In this document: in pieces, positions 8,328 to 17,688 of the stretch
Layout of the letters: the number at the start of each line of letters is the position of its first letter
How positions within the stretch are numbered: the stretch's first letter is position 1
DNA from: Taibaiella sp.
Lineage (GTDB): Bacteria > Bacteroidota > Bacteroidia > Chitinophagales > Chitinophagaceae
Direction of reading: 5' to 3'
Assembly: GCA_013815385.1 (NCBI GenBank)
Contig: JACDGL010000018.1
Coordinates: forward strand, 1 to 34,755
Length of the DNA: 34,755 nt
Translations under genes and position numbers: made by a program
Notes under the pieces: model-generated
Database searches by the model: none
Told to the model about the DNA's origin: nothing
Seen by the model: the letters and a program-made list of their open reading frames with translations, nothing else

Positions 8328-8951
8328 TTAAAACAGCTTAAGTCGCTTTTTCTTCATTTCTGCCGCTACCGTATGTGCACCATTATCGTCGGTAGCAAGC
8401 AGGTGATCTACAATGCTTATATAGCTTGCATCATCCCGGTTCTGGCTTAGCTTGAAGATGGGAATAATGTCAGTAGCTGTAATGGATATGCCTGCTATTG
8501 CTTTAACAAGGGTAGATACATAGCCATCAGGTAAGTCCTGAATGAGAAGAGGATCAGCCTGCGGCTTTTCATATTTTCTGGTTAGCTCATCCAGTATTCC
8601 TATTGTTTCATTATCGCTTAGTAGGTTCACTTTGCCACGTACGTGTACTGTCTGGTAATTCCATGTAGCCCCCATTTTTCCTGTATACCAGCTGGAGCTG
8701 ACGTAACAGTGCGGACCCTGGAAGAGTATCAATACATCTGGAAAAGCTAGTAAAGCCTTGTGATGGTCGGTATTTCGCATTACATGCGCCCTGATAACCA
8801 CCTTGCCATCCTGCATGCTTAGTAATACAGGCACCTGTGTAGCAACATTTTGCCTGCCATCGTAACCAATCAATGTGACGAAGGGATGCGCTTGCATAAA
8901 ATCAAAAACCAATGCAGCATCTTCTTCGCCGAAGTAAGGCATTTTGTACAT
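8328..8951 (-). CDS. FMN-binding negative transcriptional regulator family protein (PaiB-like)
   Basis: A 207-residue protein of the PaiB split-barrel flavin family. Evidence is the HPFVTLIGYDG start of the barrel, the RAHVMRNTDHHKAL segment, LFQGPHCYVSSSWYTGK, and TWNYQTVHVRGKV, which together are the family hallmark. In Bacillus, PaiB was linked to repression of sporulation and protease genes; biochemical work on the family is limited, and an enzymatic flavin or heme role is equally possible. Length is typical. It is divergent from anmK, with 62 bases between starts, and convergent with sucD. Confidence 0.85.
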   Translation of the reverse strand: MYKMPYFGEEDAALVFDFMQAHPFVTLIGYDGRQNVATQVPVLLSMQDGKVVIRAHVMRNTDHHKALLAFPDVLILFQGPHCYVSSSWYTGKMGATWNYQTVHVRGKVNLLSDNETIGILDELTRKYEKPQADPLLIQDLPDGYVSTLVKAIAGISITATDIIPIFKLSQNRDDASYISIVDHLLATDDNGAHTVAAEMKKKRLKLF

Positions 8952-9013
8952 AATATCAAAAGTCGCAATTTCTTATTAAAGTACTAAGTCTTTGTTTTCT
9001 GTTATTTTGCAGC

Positions 9014-10111
9014 ATGGTTTATAAGGTCATTGGCATAATGTCCGGTAGTTCGCTTGACGGACTGGATATAGCTTATACATATCTGGAGGAAATACGCGGC
9101 AAATGGACTTTTGACCTAAAGGAAGCTGCCTGTATAGAATATACAGACGAGTGGAAACATGATCTGAAAAATGTAGCAAAAAAAAATGTTCCTGATTTTT
9201 TAAAGCTTCATACACATTATGGTAAATATATTGCAGAGCGCATAAATCATTTTATAGATCAGCATAATCTGCACCACCAGGTGCATTTTATATCATCACA
9301 CGGACATACAGTATTTCATGAACCGCAGAATGGCACCACCTGCCAGATAGGTGATGGTGCCACAATTGCCGCTATTACAGGCTTGCCGGTCATCAGTGAT
9401 CTAAGGATGCTGGACGTAGCTCTGGGCGGGCAGGGAGCACCAATAGTACCTATTGGCGACCACCTGCTGTTTGGCGATAACGACTACTGGCTGAATATTG
9501 GAGGCATAGCAAATATTACTGTAAAGCAGAATGAAAAAATGATGGCCTTCGATGTTTGCCCTGCTAACCAGGTATTGAATATACTAGCGCAGCGCAATGA
9601 TTTGGAAATGGATGAGAATGGAAACATTGCTGCATCAGGCGCATTATTATCTGATGTGTTGGTACAACTGAACGAACAAGACTATTACAGGCAGAATGCA
9701 CCTAAGTCGCTTAGCAATGAGGCTGCTATACAGTTAGTTTTTCCATCGCTGCTGGAAAGCGAACACGCTACAGAAGACCTGATGCATACCGCAGTATACC
9801 ATATTGCCGAGCAGGTAGCAAATGCAGTAGAGAAATATCCGATAAATAAGGAAAGTACAAAAATGCTGGTAACAGGCGGCGGCGCTTTTAATTCTTTTCT
9901 AGTAATGCAATTGGAACGGGAGCTAACTAAGTATAATGTACAACTGGTAATACCTGATAATAAAACAGTAAAATTTAAGGAGGCACTGGTAATGGCATTG
10001 ATCGGTGCCCTTAGATGGCGGGAAGAAACGAATGTACTAAGCTCTGTTACCGGCGCTTCTAAAGACAGCATCAGTGGCGCCATCTATATGGGGCATACCT
10101 ATGCAGATTAG
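9014..10111 (+). CDS. anmK: Anhydro-N-acetylmuramic acid kinase
   Basis: This 365-residue cytoplasmic sugar kinase phosphorylates 1,6-anhydro-MurNAc from cell-wall turnover, giving MurNAc 6-phosphate. Motifs: GIMSGSSLDGLD (8-19, ATP/phosphate loop), SSHGHTVFHEP, GDGATIAAITGLPVISDLR, GGQGAPIVPIGD, NIGGIAN and VTGGGAFNSFL. The usual DTGPGN segment reads DVCPANQVLN here, a variant I associate with Bacteroidota homologues. A TATTTTG lies just 4 bases before the ATG, too close to be a standard promoter. The stop overlaps by 4 bases the stop of the convergent gene. Confidence 0.95.
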   Translation: MVYKVIGIMSGSSLDGLDIAYTYLEEIRGKWTFDLKEAACIEYTDEWKHDLKNVAKKNVPDFLKLHTHYGKYIAERINHFIDQHNLHHQVHFISSHGHTVFHEPQNGTTCQIGDGATIAAITGLPVISDLRMLDVALGGQGAPIVPIGDHLLFGDNDYWLNIGGIANITVKQNEKMMAFDVCPANQVLNILAQRNDLEMDENGNIAASGALLSDVLVQLNEQDYYRQNAPKSLSNEAAIQLVFPSLLESEHATEDLMHTAVYHIAEQVANAVEKYPINKESTKMLVTGGGAFNSFLVMQLERELTKYNVQLVIPDNKTVKFKEALVMALIGALRWREETNVLSSVTGASKDSISGAIYMGHTYAD

Positions 10112-10473
10112 TATTGCCCTGTACCAAGCAGCACTAATGTGCATGCCTCCATTACATTGATACCTTGCTTAGCAGCTAATCTTTCCAATTCATCATTTTC
10201 TGTCCCAGGGTTAAAAATGATGCGCTGAGGGTGTAATGAAAGGATATAATCATAATAAGGTCTCTGGTTTAGCGGATTTAAGTAAAGTGTTACTGTATGT
10301 ATATCTTTTAATTCAGGGCGATCTGTGATAATGGGAACATCTTTAACATTACCAGGCCTATTGCCTATAGCTACGATTGGCTGGCCATGCGATAAAAGCC
10401 GGTTGATGGCCAGATTGCTATATCGAGATGGATTTTCTGATGCGCCCAGCACCAGTGTTTTCTTCTTTTCCAT
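10108..10473 (-). CDS. CoA-binding protein, YccU-like
   Basis: A 121-residue single-domain CoA_binding_2 protein. It has a Rossmann start (KTLVLGASENPSRYSNLAI), the middle DRPELKDIHTVTLYLNPLNQ, and NPGTENDELERLAAKQGINV near the end. It resembles the CoA-binding domain of SucD-type ligases but has no catalytic histidine domain, and its cellular role is unknown. It is convergent with anmK and overlaps it by 4 bases. Confidence 0.88.
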   Translation of the reverse strand: MEKKKTLVLGASENPSRYSNLAINRLLSHGQPIVAIGNRPGNVKDVPIITDRPELKDIHTVTLYLNPLNQRPYYDYILSLHPQRIIFNPGTENDELERLAAKQGINVMEACTLVLLGTGQY

Positions 10474-10625
10474 AATTCCTTATCTTTTATAAAATTACAC
10501 TTAACCTTTCTATAGTAGTATGCTGAAAAATAATGCCAGAATAACTACACTCTATTACCAAACAGCAGAAATGATATATTTTGATGCAATGCACTTAACT
10601 TTATTAATCTATTAAATACACCATT

Positions 10626-11801
10626 ATGCAAGGCGCATACATTATAGCAGGGTTTCGGACAGCAGTAGGAAAATCGAAAAGGGGCGGACTTCGTTTTTAC
10701 CGGCCCGATGACCTGGCAGTAGACGTTATAAAGGGGCTGATGGCAAGCGTGCCGCAATTAGACCCCAGGCTTGTAGATGATGTGATAGTGGGTAATGCAG
10801 TGCCGGAGGCAGAACAAGGCCTGCAGGTGGGGCGTATTATAGCTAATAAAGCAATAGGTGAATGGGCACCGGGTGTAACTGTGAACCGTTATTGCGCATC
10901 AGGCCTTGAAACAATAGCTATAGCTACAGCCAAGATACAGACCGGACAGGCAGAGTGTATAATAGCAGGTGGCACAGAAAGTATGAGCTTAGTGCCTACG
11001 GCAGGGTGGCGAACGATGCCTAACTATGCTATAGCCAGCGCCCACGGCGACTATTATCTGAGCATGGGACTAACGGCAGAACAGGTAGCAAATGATTATA
11101 AAATAAGCAGAAATGATCAGGATCAGTTTGCTTACCGTTCGCATCAGCGTGCCATATATGCTATAAAAGAGGGGTATTTTAAAAAAGGCATATTACCAGT
11201 TACCGTAAAGGAAGTATCTGTAAATGATAAGGGTAAAAAAAGTGAGCGGGAATATATTGTAGATACAGATGAAGGGCCGCGTGCTGATACATCTATAGAA
11301 GCACTTGCAAAGCTGCCGCCGGTATTTGCACAGGGAGGCACTGTTACTGCCGGAAATTCTTCACAGACGTCAGATGGCGCAGCTTTTGTAATTGTAATGA
11401 GTGAGCGTCTTATGAACCAGCTCGGATTAAAGCCCTGGGGCAGGTTAGTTTCTTGTGTCAGCGCAGGGGTAGATCCGCGGGTGATGGGAATAGGGCCTAT
11501 AGCGGCGGTGCCAAAGGCACTGAAAGTAGCGGGGATTACTTTATCTCAAATAGACCTTGTAGAGCTAAATGAAGCATTTGCATCCCAGTCACTAGCAGTA
11601 ATAAGAGAGTTGGGCATGGATGAAGAAAAAGTAAATATTAATGGCGGCGCTATATCGCTTGGCCATCCGCTAGGGTGCAGTGGAGCTAAGCTCACCATAC
11701 AGATACTAAATGATATGGAGCGACTAAATAAAAAATATGGCCTAGTAACAGCATGTGTAGGAGGCGGACAAGGGATAGCAGGTGTTATTGAAAAACTTTA
11801 A
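10626..11801 (+). CDS. Thiolase (acetyl-CoA C-acyltransferase)
   Basis: This 391-residue cytoplasmic enzyme carries out thiolytic cleavage of 3-ketoacyl-CoA (beta-oxidation) or the reverse condensation of acetyl-CoA units. Nucleophile Cys90 lies in [16 protein letters not shown] follows near residue 317, the catalytic His is in [16 protein letters not shown], and the second Cys is in TACVGGGQG. Length matches FadA-type thiolases. No FadB-type multifunctional partner is adjacent, so the choice between degradative and biosynthetic role is open. No terminator is seen after it. Confidence 0.93.
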   Translation: MQGAYIIAGFRTAVGKSKRGGLRFYRPDDLAVDVIKGLMASVPQLDPRLVDDVIVGNAVPEAEQGLQVGRIIANKAIGEWAPGVTVNRYCASGLETIAIATAKIQTGQAECIIAGGTESMSLVPTAGWRTMPNYAIASAHGDYYLSMGLTAEQVANDYKISRNDQDQFAYRSHQRAIYAIKEGYFKKGILPVTVKEVSVNDKGKKSEREYIVDTDEGPRADTSIEALAKLPPVFAQGGTVTAGNSSQTSDGAAFVIVMSERLMNQLGLKPWGRLVSCVSAGVDPRVMGIGPIAAVPKALKVAGITLSQIDLVELNEAFASQSLAVIRELGMDEEKVNINGGAISLGHPLGCSGAKLTIQILNDMERLNKKYGLVTACVGGGQGIAGVIEKL

Positions 11802-11814
11802 CTATAATAACTAA

Positions 11815-11833
11815 GTAATTGATAATCATTGTG
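11815..11833. promoter_or_regulatory. Possible Fur-type box upstream of the TonB receptor
   Basis: GTAATTGATAATCATTGTG matches 14 of 19 positions of the classical Fur box, including the unbroken core GATAATCATT. It lies 117 bases before the TonB receptor start. Bacteroidota Fur sites are not well defined for me, so this is tentative. Confidence 0.3.
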
Positions 11834-11949
11834 CAATTTCATTTACTTGTTCCCCTTAATTGCGTTGGAGCGGTAATTATTTACTAACATTTACAGGTCT
11901 TTTATAAATGGCATAATATATGCTATTAATAGGGTTGAGTTAGTTAGTT

Positions 11950-14391
11950 ATGGTCAATCGACTTTTTACATTCATTTCATTCATCATCCTTTTCCCTTTT
12001 GTTTCAGTTAATGCCAACACATTAAAGGGGAAAATAACGGATATCAAAGGTGAAACGTTGCCAGGTGCGGTGGTCGAAATAACCGACTTGAAGACAGGTG
12101 CAGTAGCCGATATTAATGGCTATTATCATGTAGATAACCTGCCACGGGGTACTTTTCTTGTTGAAGTTCATTTACTCAGTTTCGCAACCATTACCCAATC
12201 TGTAACTATTAGCGGTGAGACGGAACTGTCTTTCCGAATGAAAGAAAGTGTTATAGAAAAGAACCAGGTAGTGATAACCGGCACCTCTATAGCTACAGAA
12301 GAGCGTAGGTCTATAACTCCCATACAAAGTATAGGCATCAAGGAAATGCATGAAGATGCATCATCCAACATAATAGATGCCCTCACTAAAATACCCGGCG
12401 TTAGCCAGGTAAGTACAGGCCCCGCAATATCAAAACCGGTAATTCGCGGCTTAGGTTATAATCGTATCATTACTCTTAATGATGGCGTACGTCAGGAAGG
12501 GCAGCAGTGGGGCGATGAACACGGCATAGAAATAGATGACTACAACGTATCCCGCGTAGAAGTCCTGAAAGGCCCTGCATCACTTGCCTATGGCTCAGAT
12601 GCAGAGGCTGGGGTCATCAATATAATTTCCAGCAATATAATTCCGGAAGGTAAAATTGTGGGTAATATTACTACCAACTACCAAACAAATAATGGCTTGG
12701 CTGCATTACATGCCCAACTGGGCGGTAATAACAATGGCATAACCTGGAGTGGCTATGTAACCGGCAAAGCCGCTCATGATTATCAGAACAAATACGATGG
12801 GTATGTTTACGGCTCTAGGTTTACCAATTTAGATTTTGGCGCATCTGCAGGTATCAATAAAAAATGGGGTACCTCCTCCCTGTCATTCACATCTTATAAT
12901 CAGGTGTTGGGTATTGTGGAAGGGGAGCGTGATAGCGCTACTGGCCAGATATTAAAACATTACAATAATAATGGCAACGATGTACTGGTGCCTACCAGTT
13001 CATCAGATAACACTTCCTATTCAAAATCCAGCCCCTACCAGAAAATAGATCACCAGAAACTAGTGTGGAATAATGAACTGTATATGAATAATGGCGGCAG
13101 GCTCCAAGTAACGGTTGGTTACCAGCAAAATACGCGGAGAGAGTTTGGCGACGTGCTGAATATGGATGCACCTGGTTTATCATTATTCCTGCAATCATAT
13201 ACTTACGATGCGAAGTATTTTTTACCCGAATGGAAAGGGTGGAAGGCTACTATAGGCGGTAATGGGATGTATCAGGTAAACACTAATAAAGGAGATCAGT
13301 TTCTTGTGCCTGACTATTCGCTTTTTGATATTGGTGTATATAGTATAGTAAATAAACAATGGAATAAGTGGATAGTCTCTGGTGGACTGAGGTATGATTT
13401 CCGTACCATCAATACTCATGACCTGTATGTTCAAAAAACAGTACCGGGCACTGGTGGCAAGCCAGTACCGGGTTTTGGCAATGACTTGCTGTTTTCTGCT
13501 TTTTCAAGAAATTTCTCTAATATATCAGGCAGTGCCGGTGCTAGCTATACTGCCGGACAGAATACAACATTAAAATTTAATGTGGCCAGTGGTTACAGAG
13601 CACCTAATATAGCTGAACTATCAGCAAACGGAGTGCATGGAGGCACCATACGCTATGAAATAGGAAATACATCATTGAAAGCAGAAAATAGCATACAGGA
13701 AGATGCAGGGATAACCTGGAGTTCTGAACACGTATTGGTAAATGCTTCTATATTTGATAATTATGTACGAAATTTTATATTTATCCGCAAGCTTGCAGGT
13801 GTAAATAGTAATGATTCCATACCAGCTAAGAACAATGAAAGTTACTATAGCGCATTCCTCTATGGTCAGTCTGATGCAAACCTGTATGGAGGGGAACTAT
13901 ATGTAGATTTCCACCCGCACCCGCTTGACTGGTTGCACCTAGAAAATACTTTATCTTATGTAAGAGGACAATTTGTAGGTGTCAAGAGTGACAGTGCAGG
14001 TAACCTTCCCTTTATTCCCCCATTCAGGTGGGTGGTAGACCTCCGCGCTCAGAAAAAAGTAATATCCCGGTATATAGGCAATGCGTATGCTAAGATTGGG
14101 TTGGATATTAACTCTGCTCAGAATAATGTGTACTCTGCCTATGGTACTGAAACCACTACAGCTGGCTATACGCTCCTCAATGCAGGTATTGGCTTTGATG
14201 TTATTGACAGGGCAAAGCATATAGTTTGTTCACTTTCTATAGCGGGTCATAACCTTACTGATGTGGCTTATCAGAGCGCATTAAGCAGGCTGAAGTATGC
14301 ATCTGAAAATTATGTTACGGGTCGCACAGGCGTGTTTAATACAGGCAGAAATTTTAGTATTACAGCAGCATTTCCCCTTGATTTTAAGTAA
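11950..14391 (+). CDS. TonB-dependent outer-membrane receptor
   Basis: This 813-residue receptor imports a ligand across the outer membrane using TonB energy. Order: signal peptide (1-22), carboxypeptidase-regulatory-like domain (about 24-105, KGKITDIKGETLPGAVVEI), plug (about 115-225, with IPGVSQVS, PVIRGLGYNRI and VEVLKGPASLAYGSDA), then a 22-strand barrel to the end (AAFPLDFK). No SusD partner lies next to it, so it is not a standard polysaccharide-locus receptor. The plug segment GQQWGDEHG is distinctive and recalls metal or siderophore receptors; with the possible Fur box, metal uptake is an inference only. No terminator is visible downstream, and the dehydratase gene follows after 75 bases. 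Confidence 0.92.
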   Translation: MVNRLFTFISFIILFPFVSVNANTLKGKITDIKGETLPGAVVEITDLKTGAVADINGYYHVDNLPRGTFLVEVHLLSFATITQSVTISGETELSFRMKESVIEKNQVVITGTSIATEERRSITPIQSIGIKEMHEDASSNIIDALTKIPGVSQVSTGPAISKPVIRGLGYNRIITLNDGVRQEGQQWGDEHGIEIDDYNVSRVEVLKGPASLAYGSDAEAGVINIISSNIIPEGKIVGNITTNYQTNNGLAALHAQLGGNNNGITWSGYVTGKAAHDYQNKYDGYVYGSRFTNLDFGASAGINKKWGTSSLSFTSYNQVLGIVEGERDSATGQILKHYNNNGNDVLVPTSSSDNTSYSKSSPYQKIDHQKLVWNNELYMNNGGRLQVTVGYQQNTRREFGDVLNMDAPGLSLFLQSYTYDAKYFLPEWKGWKATIGGNGMYQVNTNKGDQFLVPDYSLFDIGVYSIVNKQWNKWIVSGGLRYDFRTINTHDLYVQKTVPGTGGKPVPGFGNDLLFSAFSRNFSNISGSAGASYTAGQNTTLKFNVASGYRAPNIAELSANGVHGGTIRYEIGNTSLKAENSIQEDAGITWSSEHVLVNASIFDNYVRNFIFIRKLAGVNSNDSIPAKNNESYYSAFLYGQSDANLYGGELYVDFHPHPLDWLHLENTLSYVRGQFVGVKSDSAGNLPFIPPFRWVVDLRAQKKVISRYIGNAYAKIGLDINSAQNNVYSAYGTETTTAGYTLLNAGIGFDVIDRAKHIVCSLSIAGHNLTDVAYQSALSRLKYASENYVTGRTGVFNTGRNFSITAAFPLDFK

Positions 14392-14466
14392 TAACCTAAA
14401 TAAGTCTATTGAGAATAGGATGAAATAGCTTGCTATTTGTCTAATTATTCCGATTTTTGAGCGAGC

Positions 14467-14883
14467 ATGAGCCAGTCTGATATATTTTCCCTGATACCAC
14501 AGCGTCCACCCTTTGTAATGATAGATGAGCTGATACATGTGGATGAAGATTCATCTCAGACAAAGTTTACCATACGGGAAGGTCATCTGTTTGTTGATAA
14601 TGGCTTGTTTACTGAACCAGGGCTTATCGAGAATATTGCACAAACTGCTGCTGCCGGTACAGTTTATAATAAACAGCTTGATGGCAAAGCTGCACCCGTA
14701 GGTTATATAGCTGCTATAAAAGATCTTATTATTAATGAACTTCCCCGTGTAGGAGATACCATAACTACAGAAACAAGACATCTGAACAGGGTAATGCACG
14801 CCTTTGTAGTCCAGGGTAAAATAATGCTGGATGGACGACAGATAGCAAGCTGCGAATTCAGGATATTTGAAAAGAAAGATTAG
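14467..14883 (+). CDS. Hotdog-fold 3-hydroxyacyl-ACP dehydratase-like protein
   Basis: A 138-residue FabZ-like hotdog protein. It has PQRPPFVMIDELI at the start, like the FabZ hallmark PHRYPFLLVD, then His40 in REGHLF and Glu55 in PGLIENIAQ at the catalytic dyad positions. Primary FabZ is normally fused to LpxC or sits with lpx genes in Bacteroidota, so this separate copy next to a ketosynthase suggests a specialised pathway such as an aryl polyene or flexirubin-like pigment. The next gene starts one base after the stop, so translation is probably coupled. Confidence 0.8.
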   Translation: MSQSDIFSLIPQRPPFVMIDELIHVDEDSSQTKFTIREGHLFVDNGLFTEPGLIENIAQTAAAGTVYNKQLDGKAAPVGYIAAIKDLIINELPRVGDTITTETRHLNRVMHAFVVQGKIMLDGRQIASCEFRIFEKKD

Positions 14884-14884
14884 T

Positions 14885-16009
14885 ATGCCCGCCTATGCCA
14901 TCGCTTCCAATATTATTTCTTTTTTAGGATTAGATGCAAAAATACACTGGCAGGCCGCAAGTAGTTTAAAAAGTGGCATCACGTATTATGAAGATGCGGC
15001 TTTTTCCGGATCCCCGTTTTATGCCTGCAAGCTAGATCCATCACAATGGCAGCTCATACAAGAACAGGAGAAAGCACACACACCGTTTTCCCCATTCGAA
15101 TTAATGGCGCTTTACTCGGCAAGGCAGGCTCTTCGCAATTGCAAAACAGACATTGATATAGGAGCAACTGCTTTTATTTTAGCTACTACAAAAGGAAACA
15201 TAGAATGGCTGGGGCAGGTACCTGATGAACGGATACTATTGCATACAAGCGCAAACATCATAGCGAACCAACTTGGTATTTCAGCGCAAGCACTTACAGT
15301 ATCACATGCATGCGCATCTGGTGTTATTGCGCTTATTTATGCGCTTAGATTGCTGGAGACAGGAAAATATAAGAATGTGGTAGTTACAGGGTGCGATAGG
15401 TTTACCCGGTTTGTGCTAAAGGGTTTTCAATCTTTTCAGGCTGTGTCTGATGCGCCATGCAGGCCTTTCGATGCAGCACGAAAGGGTGTAACGCTTGGAG
15501 AGGCTGCTGCTACTATTATTTTATCTTCAGTAAATTACGGGAATGCTCATCCACAACTTATGGGTGGTGCTACCAGCAATGATGCAAATCACATATCTGG
15601 CCCATCACGAACCGGTAATGAACTGGCAATGGCCATTGCAAAAGCCATAAAGGAGAGTGGGGTAGCTGCAACTGATATCGGGATGATCTCCGCACATGGT
15701 ACGGCTACAGATTATAATGATGAAATGGAAGCAAAGGCTTTTAATACGATGGGTCTTGGTGATGTACCGTTACACAGTTTTAAAGGATATGTAGGGCATA
15801 CGTTAGGGGCTGCCGGAGTACTGGAAAGCGCAATGATCCTTGAAGCATTGCGATGTCAGCAACTGATACCATCAGCAGGATTTGAAAATTCAGGAGTATC
15901 TATGCCTGTGAATGTTACAACGGAAATGCAGCCTGCAAATATTGAATTTGCACTAAAGACCGCCTCAGGGTTTGGCGGTTGCAATGCAGCAATCATCTGG
16001 AAGAGATGA
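14885..16009 (+). CDS. Beta-ketoacyl-ACP synthase family protein
   Basis: This 374-residue ketosynthase performs decarboxylative Claisen condensation for fatty-acid or polyene chains. The catalytic triad is intact: Cys143 (VSHACASG), His271 (SAHGTATDYND) and His305 (GYVGHTLGAAG), with Lys300. It is shorter than FabF (about 410 residues) and its N-terminal region diverges, with only weak family signals before residue 90, as in secondary-metabolite ketosynthases. Start ATG 14885 gives MPAYAIAS; a TTG upstream would overlap the dehydratase. It forms a two-gene unit with the dehydratase. The rest of a pigment cluster (acyl carrier protein, ketoreductase, acyltransferase) is not in the window. Its end is 6 bases from the convergent amidohydrolase. 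Confidence 0.85.
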   Translation: MPAYAIASNIISFLGLDAKIHWQAASSLKSGITYYEDAAFSGSPFYACKLDPSQWQLIQEQEKAHTPFSPFELMALYSARQALRNCKTDIDIGATAFILATTKGNIEWLGQVPDERILLHTSANIIANQLGISAQALTVSHACASGVIALIYALRLLETGKYKNVVVTGCDRFTRFVLKGFQSFQAVSDAPCRPFDAARKGVTLGEAAATIILSSVNYGNAHPQLMGGATSNDANHISGPSRTGNELAMAIAKAIKESGVAATDIGMISAHGTATDYNDEMEAKAFNTMGLGDVPLHSFKGYVGHTLGAAGVLESAMILEALRCQQLIPSAGFENSGVSMPVNVTTEMQPANIEFALKTASGFGGCNAAIIWKR

Positions 16010-16015
16010 TATGTT

Positions 16016-17200
16016 TTATTCCTTTAGGTTATTGATAGCACACCAGGCCATCAATCCCATCCCTACTTTCAATGCATTTTCATCTATATCAAAGTGCGCA
16101 TTGTGTACAGGAGCCATAAATTTTTTATTGTCCTTATTGGTACCTATCCTGTAAAAGCAGCCGGGCACATGATGGGTGTAGAAGCTGAAATCCTCTCCTG
16201 CCATACGCATAGCCAGTTCATGTACATGGGTATTGCCTAAATACTCTTTTGCAAAATTCTGTGTCCTTTCTGTAAGGGTAGGATCGTTATATAACGAAGG
16301 ATAACCCTTAGGTATATCTATTACAGCGTTAGCGCCGTAAGCAGCACAAGTCTGTTGGGTGAAATCTTTTATCCATTTGTGTGCTTCATATCGCCATGTC
16401 TCATCCATAGTGCGGAAGGTGCCTAGTAGCTCCACCTTATCGGGAATAACATTTGTAGCAAAACCACCCTGAATCTTCCCGAATGTAAGCACCGAAGGTA
16501 TCAAAGGATTGCCCTTACGGGATATAACCTGTTGCAGGCCTGTAATAACCTGTGCAGCTATGGCAATAGGGTCAACTGTCTGGTGAGGTAATGCAGCATG
16601 GCCGCCTTTTCCTTCTATTGTTATATATATCTCATCTGCGCTTGCCATGTATTGTCCGGATCGGAAACCGGCAGTGCCGCATGGCAGGTGAGGATAAACA
16701 TGAAGTGCAAGTATAGCATCAGGTTTTGGATTTTCCAGCACCCCTTCTTTTATCATAATGCTGGCTCCGCCAGGATGCATTTCCTCACCCGGTTGAAAGA
16801 TCAATTTCATAGTACCTTCCCATTCATCCTTCGTATCATGAAGTATACGTGCTGCACCTAGAAGGCAAGCACTGTGTACATCATGCCCGCATGCATGCAT
16901 GATGCCCTTGTTTTTAGAAGTATATTCTGTTTCGTTAGCTTCCTGTATAGGCAAGGCATCCATGTCTGCACGTAGTGCTATGCACCGTTTCCCAGAATTG
17001 CGTCCCTGTATAATGCCTACTATTCCCGTGCCTCCTATGCCGGTAACGTGCTGTATGCCCCAGGCGCTCAGCTTTTCGGCTATAAACGCCGATGTATTAT
17101 ATTCTTTAAAAGAAAGTTCAGGATTGCTGTGTATATGATGGCGGATGGCCTGCACTTCAGGATAGTATTGCTCCGCTTTTTCTCGTATACGGTTAATCAT
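16016..17200 (-). CDS. M20D family amidohydrolase
   Basis: This 394-residue zinc-dependent amidohydrolase belongs to the hippurate / N-acyl-amino-acid / IAA-amino-acid hydrolase group. Motifs: RADMDALPIQEAN, the metal site MHACGHDVHSACLLGAARIL, GEEMHPGGASIMIKEG with the catalytic Glu pair, dimerisation-domain GHAALPHQTVDPI, and AGEDFSFY near the end. Start ATG 17200 overlaps the last 8 bases of the SPOR gene (ATGATTAA), a coupling arrangement; a TTG 24 bases upstream is in frame but unlikely. No signal peptide, so cytoplasmic. Substrate cannot be told from sequence. Confidence 0.9.
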   Translation of the reverse strand: MINRIREKAEQYYPEVQAIRHHIHSNPELSFKEYNTSAFIAEKLSAWGIQHVTGIGGTGIVGIIQGRNSGKRCIALRADMDALPIQEANETEYTSKNKGIMHACGHDVHSACLLGAARILHDTKDEWEGTMKLIFQPGEEMHPGGASIMIKEGVLENPKPDAILALHVYPHLPCGTAGFRSGQYMASADEIYITIEGKGGHAALPHQTVDPIAIAAQVITGLQQVISRKGNPLIPSVLTFGKIQGGFATNVIPDKVELLGTFRTMDETWRYEAHKWIKDFTQQTCAAYGANAVIDIPKGYPSLYNDPTLTERTQNFAKEYLGNTHVHELAMRMAGEDFSFYTHHVPGCFYRIGTNKDNKKFMAPVHNAHFDIDENALKVGMGLMAWCAINNLKE

Positions 17201-17657
17201 TTCTAAATGTATTAATGACGACAATATCGGGTACTATCATGCACGGATTATATAATTCATTTACCTCGCGATACATATTTGCTGCCTCAGCTCTTGATTT
17301 GTAATCACCAACTTTTACTCTGAATTGTGGTGAATGATAACTCATGTAGGTACGTACACCGGGAAACCTGCGCATGAAATCCAGTTTGACGTTTATCGCT
17401 TTTGCCCGTTCGTTACCGCTGTATATCTGCACCCTAAACCCATGCCCGGAATAGATACTGCCAGTGATGACACCTGTACCACCTGTACTTACTTTTATGA
17501 TTTCTTTTTTTTGCTGCAATAGGAGGGCAATACGTGGATCGGCATGCAGCACAACGCCTGTAGTATCGCTATGGTCATCATTATAAGAGACTTTTACCTG
17601 TCCGTAACCGGAATAAGGAAAATAGAACAGGAATACCAGTAAACACAACCACTTCAT
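17193..17657 (-). CDS. Secreted SPOR-domain protein
   Basis: A 154-residue protein with a signal peptide (about 1-19, ending YGQ) and a C-terminal SPOR-like domain (about 72-148: FRVQIYSGN, then FPGVRTYMSYHSPQFRVKVGDY, SRAEAANMYREV). SPOR domains bind peptidoglycan strands stripped of stem peptides, often at division sites. It starts 31 bases after icd stops and overlaps the amidohydrolase start by 8 bases, so icd, this gene and the amidohydrolase look like one operon. The functional link to icd is not obvious. Confidence 0.82.
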   Translation of the reverse strand: MKWLCLLVFLFYFPYSGYGQVKVSYNDDHSDTTGVVLHADPRIALLLQQKKEIIKVSTGGTGVITGSIYSGHGFRVQIYSGNERAKAINVKLDFMRRFPGVRTYMSYHSPQFRVKVGDYKSRAEAANMYREVNELYNPCMIVPDIVVINTFRND

Positions 17658-17688
17658 ATTTATAATCGTTATGCCCTTAAGAGCGTTA

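Noticed and set aside
9003-9010. TATTTTGC as an anmK promoter
   Set aside because: It is only 4 bases from the ATG, so transcription would start inside or at the coding sequence; no TTTG at 20 bases upstream.
16016-17200. Amidohydrolase as part of a defence or toxin system
   Set aside because: It is an ordinary M20D enzyme in an operon with icd and a SPOR protein; no defence genes nearby.
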